Shown: one piece after another, positions 1-12,980 of the stretch
Position numbering within the stretch: the first letter of the stretch is position 1
Layout of the letters: every line of letters starts with the position of its first letter
Assembly: GCF_040412425.1 (NCBI RefSeq)
Contig: NC_089781.1
Location: forward strand, 55,857,960-55,921,959
From: Macrobrachium rosenbergii
Taxonomy: Eukaryota; Arthropoda; Malacostraca; Decapoda; Palaemonidae
Length of the DNA: 64,000 nt
Direction of reading: 5' to 3'
Program-made: the position numbers and the translations under genes
Notes under the pieces: generated by a model
The model's input: only the letters and a program-made list of their open reading frames with translations
Told to the model about the DNA's origin: nothing
Database searches by the model: none

Positions 1-231
1 CATGCATTTGTGAAGGGTGCAGTTGCTTCGTTCAGGTTCAACTTCATTTTAGACTTGTGTGGCCCCAGTGGATAACGCCTTGCTTTCCCACCTGAGACTT
101 ATATGGGTTTTTCTTGATCAGTTTCTCGGCTATATGAGTCAGAAATTCCATTTCTCATTCAATAATTCTCCTCTTAGTGCGATTTTGTGTAAGTTGATGA
201 GGTGTTTTTTCTATATATATTTATGGTATAT

Positions 232-233
<2 letters not shown>

Positions 234-300
<67 letters not shown>
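234..300. repeat. (TA)n microsatellite
   Basis: This is an alternating TA run with one short interruption near 264-267. It sits where copy 2 of the Tc1-like element also has a TA run inside its intron (20213-20285). The overlapping YIYIYI reading frame is a product of the repeat, not a gene. Confidence 0.95.
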
Positions 301-303
<3 letters not shown>

Positions 304-999
304 CAGGAATATATATTGGCCCAGCATTACCTACTAAATTAATACCAGATGAATGATAGACATTTTGTAGTTAAAGACACTCAGTCTACAAGTCTTTACA
401 CAAGTCATAAGGAAAAACAAACGCTGTGAGCTAGTTTCTTAAAACAAGGAAAATCACCTTGAAGTTTGAGGCTAAAAGATGGTGAATACTTCAAGAACCA
501 ACAACCATACAACTACAAAAGTTGAACAGACAGGTTTCTCATGATGAGCTCAAATGTTGCTTGTTTCTTGTTCTGAATCAGAGAAGGGACTCATATATTT
601 TTACATTTTTGAAAAAAGTACTGTATAAATGTCCGAACAATATTTAATAATACAAGTTATGCCCAGCCTCCGTCCCAGTAGACTAAAACCAGCACTACAG
701 CAGAGTTGATACTCTAATTACTGCAATTTCAGAAGATGAATTTGTTGAGAAAATCTTAATATGAACCAAGATAATGTTGTTGGTTGAAAGGGAATCTCTG
801 CTTTTTCATTGAGACTAAGTAATAGTTTGTTTTGGTCATGTCTTATTATATAACATATTTAATAATAAATCGTTATTTTTCAATCTATTGTATCCTTAAT
901 GGTCGGGTACTGTAATCTTCCCATAATTTATGCTCACATTAAAAAGTACTAATATGTTTGTCCATCGTCAAAGATCGCTACAGGTAATATGGGCCACTA

Positions 1000-1600
1000 T
1001 ATAATATATGTTCGTAGATATATACTGGAGTAAATCTATATTATTAAATATCGCCAACAGTGCAACTATATATATATATAGGCGATATAAATGTTTTCTC
1101 ATCTAAAAACGACTCTTATAAATAAATATATATATAAATATACATACTATATATATATATATATATATATATTATCCGATGTCTCTCCTGTATATATATA
1201 TTTAATATAAATAATATATATGGTGCATATCCATAAATATGGAGACGACGGCCGCATCAATATATATAACTATAAACTATGCAGTTATATATATTGTCTC
1301 ATATGTCACATGCATTTGTGAAGGGATTTGCGTTACGCCGTTCAAAACCTATATATATCATCTCCGGGAGTAGTTTTCTTGGACCCCCAGGTCTTATATA
1401 TGTCGTCAAGATCACCTTAAATCTTCCCATCTTCTGCACCACTTATATACGGGTTTTCTTGTATAATCCAGTTTCTAGCTATATCAGACACACAGAGAGT
1501 CCAGTCTAAATCATTCAATAATTCTCTCTTATGCGATTTTTTCTCTGAGCAGGTATCCATTTCAGACGAGGTGTTTTCTTCCGAGAGTTAGTTTCCTTTA
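1000..1600 (-). pseudogene. Tc1-like transposase exon 1 remnant (copy 1)
   Basis: Read on the minus strand, this aligns with transposase exon 1 of the intact-length copy (19107-19640). The N-terminal helix-turn-helix part is clearest at 1310-1595. Further short matches, including the region around the first catalytic Asp and the CTVGD segment, occur down to about 1000. Several conserved blocks are replaced by TATATA runs, so no open frame remains. It cannot encode a working transposase. Confidence 0.7.
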
Positions 1601-2564
1601 TGGTCCTTGGTTGGGATGGTAACTCGCTTGTCGACTCTGTTAGAAACTTAGAGGATTCAAGCATTTAATTGATATATATTGGACGAGATCATAAGTGTTG
1701 GAGGGCAGGAAGATATAAATATTGGCCCCGCTATATAAGGTCCTATGTTATATGGTAACACGGATAACAGAATATTCATGGTTTCCCATGATATAAAGCC
1801 CTTCAATATAACTCTACAATATCTAACGTAAACAACCCACATATTGTCCCAAGGTTGCTGTCAGCTCACTTTGTTAAATATATATCTTTATACATATAGA
1901 TAGCTAAATATATATCATGATTACAAGAGAGCTCAGCTTAAAACCAAATTAATTCTTCTGTGGTAACAGCAAGTAATAATATTATTACGATAAAAGTTGA
2001 ACAGACGGGTTTTCTATATATATCCATGATAAGAAAAATAAATATGCAGAATATATTCAGAGTTATTATTATTTTTCCTATAAAGCAGAAATCAGAGAGA
2101 GGAGCATAAGTTAAACGTGTGCTTGAAAGGGTGGGAGTGAAGGGATGAGAGAAAAATATGTCCGAATGGGAGATATTCAGGAAAAATCAACACATCGTCT
2201 ACAATCATGTAGCCTCCGTCCTCAGTAGACTACAAGATGTCATCGCCAACGATGGTGGATGGACTAAATACTGATACGCTAATAGAAGGGAGGAAACTTT
2301 TTGGTAGCGGATGAATTTGTTGATAAAAATCTTAATCGAAACCAATAATGTTGTTGGTTGATAATGTATTGTTGGTTGAATATATTTAATCTGCTTTCAT
2401 TGAGACTAAGTAATATATATTTATATTTTAATATCATATATATATTATATAACATATTTAATAATAAATGGTTATTTTTCAATCTATTGTGTATCAATAA
2501 TAGGTATATATATATATTTGTCCCTTAATTATGTATACGTTAAAAATGTTACTAATATCAGGTT

Positions 2565-2705
<141 letters not shown>

Positions 2706-3689
2706 CTCATTATTACTTGTCACATTCTTAACATGGAAATTCACACCTGCAGAACGAACACAAACAAACAAACAAAAAAAGCTGCACATGCTTGACATCG
2801 ATAGATAAATGTAAACGTATGCCGAGCAGTTCAAATCATGCACAAAAATACGAGAATTAGATCCAATGATTGTCGGTTGTGACCAAACAAACGTCCAACC
2901 ATAAGGAAGAATCGACTGCCATAATAACCATTACGACATTTACTAAGTCAAGACATTTGCTCCCATTATACTTAAGAGGGTAATGGCGCCCTTCTAACAC
3001 CAGCCACACTCTATCAGCTCTATTACACTGTGTCTCCTTTCCGTCTGCCTCCTTCTTGCTGTTGTCCTCTCTCTTATAACTGTCTCTTTCTTCCTCCTCC
3101 TTCAGTGTCTTCTAGGCCTATGGAGGTCTTTCTCTCTTTAACTGTGTCTTCTTTATTTCTTCATGCTTAATTTGAGTTCCATGTAGGTCTACACGATCTG
3201 ATGCTAGTTGTCTTTGTAATAATAAGAATTTGGAATGCGGTTGTTGATATTACAATTAAAATTAAAGAGTAGTAGGTATCCTGTTATTTGATAGATAAGG
3301 CTTTTATTGGTAGATAGCTAAATCCCATTATTACAAGAGCTCCACGAAAAACCGAGTTAATTCTTCTGTCAGTAACAGCAGGTAATAATATTATTACGAC
3401 AAAAGTTGAACAGACAGGTTTTTTCTCGCCTCCATGATGAGAAAATAAACCTACAGAATAGACTCAGTTATATTATTTTCCTTAAAGGAGAAATTAGAGA
3501 GGGAGCAGAAGTTATATAAACGTGCTTGAAAGGGTGGGAGTGAAGGATAGAGGAAAAAATTTGGGGAAGAGGTGTAGAGGTGCGAATTTCATCGTCGTCT
3601 GGATGCACAGTTCAGTGTTTACCAGATCACAACCAGCCCGTGTGGCTGAAATGCAATGCTAAGGCCAAGGCAAGTGAGCCTCTGCTGCT

Positions 3690-4030
3690 TCCTTCGGAGA
3701 TAATCCATTGTGACAGACTGGCAGCCACCTCAATTCAAACTTGACATTAGGGCAATCACAGTACAAATTGTGTGTGCCAGCACAGCTGGCACAGTTGCGC
3801 TCTTGTGAGTGGCAATTGGTCAGTCATGGTCAAATGAGCTGCAAATGGGGCGATGTGCAGCATGATCTGCAAAGAATCGGCTGGGTGGCATAACTGCTTG
3901 CTTTTAGCAATGATGTGGGAAGGAATATACTTTTGGACTTTGTAATGCCTTTTCAATGTAAGTATACATCTGAGCCTCTGTTTTCACCATAAAGGATGTG
4001 CGTTCGCGCCTTGTTAGGAATTTCCACCAT
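3690..4030 (-). pseudogene. Possible zinc-knuckle (gag/ORF1-like) remnant
   Basis: On the minus strand, conceptual translation across frames gives closely spaced cysteines and histidines. The clearest run is CASCAGTHNLYCDCP, at roughly 3735-3785, with a weaker C-x2-C-x4-H group upstream. The spacing resembles tandem CCHC knuckles of retroelement gag or LINE ORF1 proteins. Frames shift and stops intervene. No reverse transcriptase is seen nearby, so the family is not assigned. Confidence 0.3.
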
Positions 4031-7019
4031 TCCTACCTGTCTCAACAGGCACTTTTGAAAGTGGTGTATTGTTCAGGGGAGTGTTCCAGGGGATGATGAA
4101 GTACTTGCCAACTTCTGGGGTCCCAAAAGATGGTTGACATAAATGTTCAGGTGAGTACTGGACAACATTTAAAGGTGGGTAGAAGGGATGGGTTGGGTGT
4201 TAAGAAAATTTTTTTTTTTGAGGAAAAGGTGCTGTAGTGGTCCCTTGTTTCATGGTAGAATGCGGTGGTTCATAAGCTTGTAGAGAAGTCACTAAAGATG
4301 AACTAGTGAAAGGGCAGCGGGGCATCATGTGCCGAGAGATGACAGGCATGGTAAGAGAAAGGGATGAGGGAGATTTCTGGGGAGTAGTCTGTTCAAGGTC
4401 TCTAAACTAGCCAAGTCAGAAAAAGCCCAAAAATCAGGGACTGATTGTGAGCAGGGTCAGTCCCCAACCCCTTAAAATTTGTTTGGTTCCATTATCAGTC
4501 ATAATGCTGGGGAAATATACAGTCACTCCTTGAGAGCCCTGCATGAAGGGAGTAAAGGGTATAACAGAAAAACAAGACGTTGTGTTCCTAGAAGTCCTGA
4601 GGCGATAAAGACCAACCCAAAGTTGGCCTTCTGCCCTCACAGCACAGACACTTACACCTAAGGGATGGGGCAGGACAGAGGAAACATTTGGTGGATAGTG
4701 GGAAAGAAAGAGTGATAAAATGGATTAGAAACCAAGCCAAAATTGGTTGGAGCACAGGACCAAAGCCCCAAAGCTGGAGGGTCCAGCCCCAGCATCAGGC
4801 CATGGTCCCTAGCCCCGAAAAACCCTCCCACAATGGACAAATATTGTTGGATGTGGGAGGGATACCAGATCCAGAGCAATTCACTTTCAAAACCTCTTAA
4901 TGTCAGTATGCTGCCTACACCAGTTACATGTGCTTCGGTCTGCCATCAAATTCTTCAATAATCGGAGACATACAGAAACATAATGATGAGTTACCCTAGG
5001 GTCAATTTGTAGCAACAATAAATTGCCCACTGGAGCAGATGGTTTAATTCATCTATGCACTATCTCAAAATGAACTGACATGCACAATGCTAAGGAGGCT
5101 GACTGTTAAATACAAGGAACTTTGAAGCAATGAGAAAATTAACATCCACTACCCAGAATGGACATCTAATCACCAGGGTGTTCAAACAAGACCTGCTTGG
5201 AAGGGAAATGATTTGAGAAAACCTAACTACCAGTAATACCAGAGGAGAAAACTTCAGAAATACTGATACACAAAAACACCAAAACACTGAACAAATCTTA
5301 CTTTGTTTGCTATTATCAGCCAAACCTTGAACTCACAACTAAGATCTCAATAGGATCATCTTGTCCATAAGATCCCCTGGCACATAACGAGGCTACGGAG
5401 GATGCCTTCTTAGTTCTTTCAGGCACAGAGGTTACAAAACCTTCATGAAACTGAAACCTTTTATTCAGTCTGGAATACTAATTAGAGACTAGTAAGCTTA
5501 ACATGAATAACCACATTTAAAACTAGATCAGGAACCTATAAAACTTTTCATCCAACAGTAATTTCATCCACTCAACATTCATGGATACATCACAAAAATG
5601 GGATTTATCCAGCAATTTCTTGCACTAACTAACACCAACTATGAGACAGGAGAATTTATCACACAGGCATGTCTGGGATGTACATTATGGTATTTTATCC
5701 ATTTTTATTTCGAGCACAAAATTGATGAGAAACTTGGAGGACTGAGGAGGATGTTAAGTCACAAGCTGGTACCCCTTTGACAAAGACAGCATGTGGCACA
5801 AAATGTAACTAAAGTATTGCTAAGCAAGACTTAAGTATGACATTTGAATTGAATTAAGAACTAATCCTTTTATCTGCAAATACATTTGGCAGGAATACAA
5901 GACATATTTTGAAACTTCTCTATGATAAACTAAATAATAAATAATATTAATAAGCATTAATTTATTCTTTAAGGTGAACTTAATTGTAAATTGCCAAAAA
6001 CAAAGATGCCATTGTTTTTAAAATTTAACATTCTAAATTACTAGGACAAAAGAGCATATTCCTGTCAGCTATAAAGCATCGTAGTTAGTAATCCAAAAAT
6101 AGTATGCAATCTAGGCAAGAAATTTCATATCAAAACATACCAGACCATTTAGAAGGAATACATTAACTAATTATCGACGCAACCATAATAAATGAACAGA
6201 AGCACAACATTTAACTTGAGCAGTATCATGAAGGACTGTTTATCAGTTACATTTACCCTCAAACATCATTCTTCACCAAATTCCATCAGCTGAAAATAAA
6301 CCAGTACTACAGCAATGGCAGAACAAATGTCAACATCTGTGTTGCAAACAGAAGCCAAGTGTTTTATCCATCTCAATACGTTTGACAGACACCAATTGGT
6401 AATTATTGTTCTGAGGCATTTGCTCAATGGAGACTTTACATCCACTTGGCTACTTCCTCTGATGAGAACACACTGCTCTCTCCTTCCTGGGCTACTGCAA
6501 TGCTAACACAGAGGGTTCTTTATTTGTAATCTTCCAGTTTTAACTAACTACACAACACACTTCATACTGGAAGAACCTCTGTACTCTAGCCAGTCTAGGG
6601 ACCTAGTTTTGAAAAAAAATTAAATTTTCAAAAATATTATCACAGGACAAAGTCAGTTACATGAATGAATAATGTAACACTCAAGAAAATTTTTTCATTT
6701 AGCATTTTCCATTGTAAAGAAAAAATATTTAACACAAAACTCTTACATATCACAAAGTCAACAGTTCTGATGTCCTGACAGTTAAATAGAGTACTTAAAC
6801 AACATTACTGATTCTACTAATAGACTATCATGTTTATCTTATGTAAGATGCAAAAATAAAAAAGAAAAAATCTTGCACTGTCAGGTCTAATTATAAACTG
6901 AATACAAATCAAGAAGACTGGAATACAGATCACAGTTACAGTACCCCAATGTACTGACAGTTGAACAAAAAAACAAAAACTGATTGAAATAACATGTTTA
7001 TTTTGATTGTACTAATGGT
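4031..7019. other. AT-rich non-coding sequence, nothing recognised
   Basis: Only short overlapping frames occur, on both strands, without recognisable motifs. 4430-4970 is richer in GC and could be an old repeat. 5000-7019 is AT-rich. No convincing splice-bounded exons or RNA genes were found by eye. Confidence 0.5.
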
Positions 7020-8160
7020 TTTTTAAAAAAATCAAACTTAGTTTTTAAGATTATATCATGGTCTTTTTTTGTCATTTGAAGTTTATATGCAATCACAGAA
7101 GTGAAAAAATATCAAAAAAAATATTGAATACATAAGGAAAGCGCAAAAAAAACTCTGCTTAGCAGAAGACATGTTTACTAATTGGAACTATCATGTAAAA
7201 TTATTTTAAATAATGCATGGAATTCGCAACGTAAAAAAAAAAAAAAAATAATTCTAGAGATTCCAAAATGAAGGTAATTGATTGCTAGAATGTAAGTGAA
7301 GACATGTAGTTTTCGACCATTTCGGTCGAGTTATGCTTATTTTTCTATTTATCATGATTTATATGAAAATTTTGTACTGAGTTATTTTTTGTTGTATTCG
7401 TTAAGGAAAACACATTTTCATGTATAAAATTATTTGACACCTAAATTAGATTCTCGCAGAGTTACCACGAGGACTAGAAAAAGTTTTTTCAAAAATTATA
7501 AATCATCTTAATTTGTTGCTAAAAATGGAATATTACTAGAATGTAAGAGTTTATATAATGACTAATTTAGTACAGATGAAAATATTTCTTAATACAATAC
7601 TGTATTAAAACTTTATGTACTAATATAATATGCAAAATTTGACAAAAAACTGTCGCCGTTAACGAAGGGAAAAGCCAAAATTAACCATAAATCAAAAATA
7701 TTGTGCTACAATTTGTTTGAGGGTAAATGATTGAATATTACTAGAATGTAAGGGTTTTAGAACGACCATTTCGGTATCCATACTTATCGTGATTTATATG
7801 AAAAATATTTCCAAACTGATGAAAATTTACATGAAAGAATTTATAAAATTAACGGGATATTAAATACAAAATGACTAAAGAATTAAATACCACGCGGACG
7901 TGAATTTATTAGGAGTAAAACTAAACGATTGAAATCAGAGAGTTTTACTTCTGTTTTTACCATTTTCGGTCGAGTCAGCTATATTGTTAACATTACTTAT
8001 TGCTGGGCTACCAATTTTACAGAAGACATGACAAGTATGCATTTATGAAAAATAAATTTGACACCCAAATTACAATTAGACAAACATCATCTTAAGGCTA
8101 AACGATATTGCATGACTAATTTATACAGGTTCTTAATACAATACTGTATTAACATATATA
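7020..8160 (+). repeat. Decayed copy of the TTAA-element internal repeat
   Basis: Blocks such as the 'ccatttcggtcgagt' motif, 'gaatattactagaatgtaag' and 'tcgtgatttatatgaaaat' recur here two or three times. The order matches the intact TTAA elements at 44202-45920 and 60571-62036. The GC-rich termini and TTAA duplications are not seen. This is an old or end-truncated member of the family. Confidence 0.6.
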
Positions 8161-9008
8161 CTGTTTACTGGTTCAACATATTTTTTAGTTATATCAGGAA
8201 CATGTCTTATCCATACTTTAGGAAAATAGACATTTTAAAAATTGATATTAAATACATATGCAAGAATTAAATCTGAACTTGGTAAAATCAAATGCTGTGA
8301 ATTGTAAGATATCATTTTATGAAATATAATTGCTTTCAAGTGCAACATTCAAGCTATAGTTTAGGTCAAGTTTTTTACTTTTTTTATTTTAACATGCTTT
8401 GTTGCTCATCAGAATGCTAGACACTCAGAGTAATTACTAAGTTGAGGTTACTAAGTACTAAGTAATGATGTCATGGTATATTACAGTAATCTGAGACTTA
8501 GGCTTACTTACACTATTCCATCCCTGAATAGCTCAAGGCACTGTTTATTTACTTTTGGAAAAATGTCATTAATCATTTTAATCCAAAGAGCAAGGTATCC
8601 TGAATTATTATTATTATGTAGTTGGTAAATCCTAACCAGACCAGAGTTAAAATAATAAACTGTCACAGAATATCTCTGAAGACATTACTGGTTAACACCA
8701 TATCTTTAGTAAGAATCTACTTTTATGTACTGAACAATAATCACCTTTGCATACTTATTTCTAAAATTCAAAATTAAGAAAAACATGGAAAATTTGTACA
8801 TATGACAGGGCAAGAATTTCAAAGGGAAAAATATAATGGATACCAACAATCAAAATATTCAAGTTTAAGCTTCCTGCAATTCATAGTTGCCTCAATATTC
8901 TGTAGAATAAATTACAACTTTTGAAAATGTAGTCTGTGAGCTAGGTATGTTGTCTCAATGGTTTGATTAAAGTATTGACAACTAAGTGGTCTTTGTTAAT
9001 CTATTAAT
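8161..9008. other. AT-rich non-coding sequence, nothing recognised
   Basis: No gene, repeat with clear ends, or RNA gene was recognised between the decayed repeat and the assembly gap. Confidence 0.5.
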
Positions 9009-9508
9009 NNNNNNNNNNNNNNNNNNNNNNNNNNNNNNNNNNNNNNNNNNNNNNNNNNNNNNNNNNNNNNNNNNNNNNNNNNNNNNNNNNNNNNNNNNNN
9101 NNNNNNNNNNNNNNNNNNNNNNNNNNNNNNNNNNNNNNNNNNNNNNNNNNNNNNNNNNNNNNNNNNNNNNNNNNNNNNNNNNNNNNNNNNNNNNNNNNNN
9201 NNNNNNNNNNNNNNNNNNNNNNNNNNNNNNNNNNNNNNNNNNNNNNNNNNNNNNNNNNNNNNNNNNNNNNNNNNNNNNNNNNNNNNNNNNNNNNNNNNNN
9301 NNNNNNNNNNNNNNNNNNNNNNNNNNNNNNNNNNNNNNNNNNNNNNNNNNNNNNNNNNNNNNNNNNNNNNNNNNNNNNNNNNNNNNNNNNNNNNNNNNNN
9401 NNNNNNNNNNNNNNNNNNNNNNNNNNNNNNNNNNNNNNNNNNNNNNNNNNNNNNNNNNNNNNNNNNNNNNNNNNNNNNNNNNNNNNNNNNNNNNNNNNNN
9501 NNNNNNNN
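9009..9508. other. Assembly gap (500 N)
   Basis: This is exactly 500 consecutive N. A round number suggests a placeholder rather than a measured length. The gap interrupts the pol region of the Ty3/gypsy-like element that reads leftwards from 11342. Confidence 1.
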
Positions 9509-10186
9509 CTGGCACTGAGGCAGGGCCGGGCACTGGAATTGGATCGGGAACCGATCGAGGGGGCCACTGTACATCGTACTCAGGTGGCACTGGTGGGGAC
9601 TGCATCGTCCTCCTGGTACCCAGGGGTGCCAGTCTTGATTGAGGGAGAAGCGGGGAGGATTACTCGTGCCCCAGGAATGATTCGGGGGATGTGGACCCCT
9701 GATTGTCGTGATTTCTGTGGGGACTGAAAGTCCTGTCCCAGGATGACGTCATAGCCTCCGGGAGATGGCTTGCTATTGCAAGATTGCAAATTTTGGATTG
9801 GTGAGGTCTTGTGACTCTCAATTGGACCGTAGGGGAGGATCATTTTAAATTGATTTATTCCCTCGATCGTGGCGAGTTTTCGCTCTTGACGATAGCTCTG
9901 TAGGGAACTCTGTCCCTCCGGATGAGGGAGATTTGCGCGCCCGAGTCCTCGAATGCAGTGACTCGACTCGGCACACGGGGTGGCTACCTCACGGAGGAGT
10001 CACGTATACGAGCCCTTCGGCGGGAGGGCCTAATGACTGGGGATCTGTGACGGCTAAGGCGACGGTGGGAGTATTTGATTTATTATTACGTGGGCATTTC
10101 GCCCATGCGGGAGAATGGCCATAAACCTTGCACGCCGTGCAAAAATGTCTGGCTGAAGTCTTTCCGCTGCCCCTGTGGAGGTGCAA
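9509..10186 (-). pseudogene. Ty3/gypsy zinc knuckle and aspartyl protease (pol start)
   Basis: At about 10100-10150 the minus strand reads a cysteine knuckle (CTACKVYGHSPAWAKC). It is followed at about 9900-9950 by the protease active-site pattern EDSGAQISLIRR, a D-S/T-G-A type motif. A stop and frameshift come near 9870. The frame then resumes into a VILGQDF motif at about 9750, matching the ILGxDF strand of retroviral proteases. A proline-rich stretch runs into the assembly gap. This would be the polyprotein processing enzyme. The frame breaks show it is dead. Confidence 0.65.
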
Positions 10187-10229
10187 AAGGCGAGTTATTT
10201 GTCGGTTTTCCGGGAGAGAGAGGCCGGGT

Positions 10230-11342
10230 TTCTTGTTCTAGCACTGTTCGGAGGAATGCCCGTTTTCTTGCAATAATGGCAAGTTAGGGGCTTGCCTGAG
10301 TTCCCATTTTGTGGGAATTTGAACCTCCGAGGAGGGACGGGGATATTGATCTTCCGCCCATGGATCCTTCTGAGGGTGGTGAGTTTCCCACATATCTGCT
10401 ATTCGGCAACACTCGGTGAGTGTTGCTGGGGCTTTTTCCACTATAAGAGTGGCAAGGGCAAGAGGGGCGTAGCGCAGGAAATGCTCGAATTTAAACCGCT
10501 CGAGAAGAACCTCGGCGGTGCTTAGTGGCTAAGAAAGGAATCGAGCCATTTTGTTAATGCCCGCTCCAAATGGTACGCCAAATCGGACCAAGTCTGGCCT
10601 GCTTCTCTGGGCTGCTCTCTCCAACGTCTCCTCCACCGCTCGCAGATAAAAATCTCGTACGCCTTTGCAACTGCTTGGCGTATGGCTTCCAGAAGAATCG
10701 TCTGCTGGAAGGGCGTGGTAGGCAACGAGGGCCTTTCCGCCCAGGAATTTAGTGAGAACAAGGGAGAGTTCCGCAGGGGAGAGATCGCAGCACTCCAGGA
10801 CTCGTTCGGCCCTTTCAAGCCATACTAAGGTCGGACTCGGTCCATTTTGGCATGAACGAGTGAGCTTGGCTGAGGGCACTCATTCCCTGCAGCAGGGGGG
10901 GGGGGTGGTGGCGTGCTGTTGTTCTAGCACCTGGAGCTCATGGGCCGTTCTCTCTCTCTCCTGCTCTGGGCAATTCTTGCTCTCTCTCTCTCTTTCACGT
11001 TCTCTTTCCTCCCGTTGCTCTTGGGCCACTCTTTCTCACTCTCTCTCCTCACGTTCTCTTTCCCTCTCCGCACGTTCTCTCTCCTTCTCCTGCTCTTGGG
11101 CAATTCTTTCTCTCTCTCTCTCTTCACGTTCTTTTTCCTCTCGTTATTCTTGGGCAATTCTTTTTCTCTTTCTCTTGCCGTTATCTCTCCTTCTCCTCCC
11201 GTTCTCTTGCTCTCTCCGCCTTGGCATCGTCCATTCGCTCTTGAACCCATGCTCTCAGATCTTGCCCCGATAGTCCCATGTCCTTCCCAGCGGACATGTA
11301 GAATTTGAAATCCTCGTTTTGTTGGGCTCTGGTATTAGCCAT
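10230..11342 (-). pseudogene. gag: Ty3/gypsy-like gag (frameshifted)
   Basis: The start is assigned to the ATG at 11342-11340, which opens a gag-like N-terminus beginning MANTRAQQNEDFKFY. About 20 codons later comes a long, highly charged Arg/Glu-rich low-complexity stretch encoded by (GA)-rich DNA (10950-11220), with frame breaks. The capsid-like core follows at 10879-10520, including ERAERVLE, ALVAYHAL and REAGQTWSDLAYHLERAL. A CCHC knuckle (CHYCKKTG/GHSSEQC) lies near 10240-10285, broken by a one-base shift. Gag would form the capsid-like particle and bind RNA. Confidence 0.65.
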
Positions 11343-11730
11343 CTTGAAATAATGGTTATATGGTAGGTCTGAAAAGACTCAGGTTGTCTGAAAAGACTCA
11401 ATTGCAGGAATCTGAAACACTCAATTGTTCAGACTGCAGGAGAATGGATCTGTCCGAATAAGACAGTTGATTAGTAAGACTGAGAGACTTTTGTTAAAAT
11501 TTGATATGTGTCTTGGAAAGACGTGGTTGTTCTTCTTAGCGAACGAATTTTAAATATGTGTCTCTCGGAAGACGAGGGATTTTTGTCACGCCGGACTTGG
11601 CCGGCTGAAAGTTAAGGAGTTGTTCTAACGAACTAGAAAATCAGTCCCGTAAGGGCTTAGATGTGTGTGAACTACACTATATAATGTCTCAAAAGGACTT
11701 AATTTTGGGTTCCCGCAGGAATGAGAGATT

Positions 11731-12160
11731 CTCGACACGTGCGACGTAGAATTTTAGTATGAGTCTCTGAGGACTGGAATTTGGAGAAATTCTCACCACG
11801 TGCGACGTAGAATTTTAGTATGAGTCTCGGAGGACTGGAATTTGGAGAAATTCTCGCCACGTGACGAGAATTTTAGTATGAGTCTCTGAGGACTGGAATT
11901 TGGAGAAATTCTCGCCACGTGCGAAGAAAAAAATTTTAGTATGAGTCTCGGAGGACTGGAATTTGGAGAAATTCTCACGTGCGACGTAGAATTTTAGGAG
12001 TCCCTGAGGACTGGGAATTTTGGTTGATGAATTCTCGCCACGTGCGACGTAGAATTTTAGGAGTCTCTTAGGACTTGGAATTGTGGAATCTGGAGGAATT
12101 CTCGCCACGTGCGACGTAGAATTTTTGGAGTCTCTGAGGACTTGAAATACGATTAGTCCC
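11731..12160. repeat. Tandem repeat, about 7 units of 60 bp, in retroelement leader
   Basis: Units begin near 11731, 11791, 11852, 11910, 11972, 12032 and 12099. Each contains 'ctcgccacgtgcgacgtag', 'attttagtatgagtctc' and 'gaggactggaatttgg' or close variants. Copies differ by small indels and point changes. The array lies between the putative primer-binding site and the gag start, so it belongs to the untranslated leader. The predicted 'SSETHTKI' peptides are translations of the repeat and are not a gene. Confidence 0.85.
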
Positions 12161-12962
12161 TTTGAGAACTTAGAAATTACTATCGGGAGAACCTTTCCAG
12201 AAAAAATGTTTGCTGAGAAATGAATGGGGAAAAAAAATGCTACACACGCTGGGCATGGGGGGTTTGGGGTGCGTCTGGCCAACACCGGGTTATTTTTAGA
12301 TTCTGTGTGAATGAACCCAATATTTATAGACCGTCTGGGATTCGGGAATTTCCCAGTCGTCTGAGAGAGATAACAGTAAAACGACCTAGTAATTTTCCTA
12401 TAAGCAGAGTTTAAATTTCGGCTTTCCTAACACCTAACTCAATTCTAACTACACTGAGAGAATTTCAGCAATGCAAGCTGACTCCATCTACCGTGTCCCA
12501 CGTGGGAATTTTATTCAACCTAAATAACAGTTCGCTAATCCGAAACGCTTCAAAATTTATCACAGAGGAATTTCTTTCGACTATTCCTCAAGCAAAAAGA
12601 TATGGCAAAGATTTTAACACAGAGGAATTTCAGTCACTATTCCTCGAAGCAAAGGATGGTTAGCACTGGTTATTTCCTAACTACCTATCCTGAAAGGCAT
12701 GCATTAACGAATCTAATACGCAGTTCTTTTCTCTCAGTGAATACAAGGTCCCTATTTCTAATTCCTAGGAACAGTCACGATTGTAAAAGGTTTTGCTAAG
12801 ATAAACACATTACTTACGTGGAATTTCCTGGATCTGTGTGCTGGTTTTACACAAAAGGTTCGTAATTGTCTCGTACCCAGCTTTGCTTTGCTAATAGCTG
12901 ATCTGGCACGTTGAAATGCAATAAAAACAAACACTAGGGGAACTGCAACTGCAAAACGAGAT
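12161..12962 (-). other. Retroelement leader, no gene
   Basis: This is non-coding sequence between the 60-bp array and the primer-binding site. A shorter direct duplication of about 50 bp is visible at 12555-12655 (a 'cacagaggaattt...actattcctc' block twice). Nothing else was recognised. Confidence 0.5.
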
Positions 12963-12980
12963 CTAAGAGCCAGGTCGCCA
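12963..12980 (-). promoter_or_regulatory. Putative tRNA primer-binding site
   Basis: The minus strand reads TGGCGACCTGGCTCTTAG directly after an A-rich stretch. TGGCGACC-type sequences are common first bases of primer-binding sites in Ty3/gypsy elements. The site falls between the putative LTR and the gag leader, as expected. The tRNA species was not determined. Confidence 0.5.

Noticed and set aside
4434..4961. Cluster of overlapping 60-73 codon frames
   Set aside because: Frames overlap on both strands, which is typical of chance openness in GC-richer DNA, with no motif in any of them.
5598..5780. 60-codon plus frame (MGFIQQFLALTN...)
   Set aside because: No domain, no splice-site support and ordinary AT-rich surroundings.
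8982..9642. Long open frames on both strands across 9009-9508
   Set aside because: They consist almost entirely of N; the frames exist only because the gap has no stop codons.
10752..11308. Plus-strand Ser/Leu-rich frames
   Set aside because: These are antisense to the Arg/Glu-rich gag segment and follow from its GA-rich composition.
11731..12160. Possible CRISPR-like or coding repeat
   Set aside because: The 60-bp units are contiguous without spacers, lie in a retroelement leader and keep no common frame.
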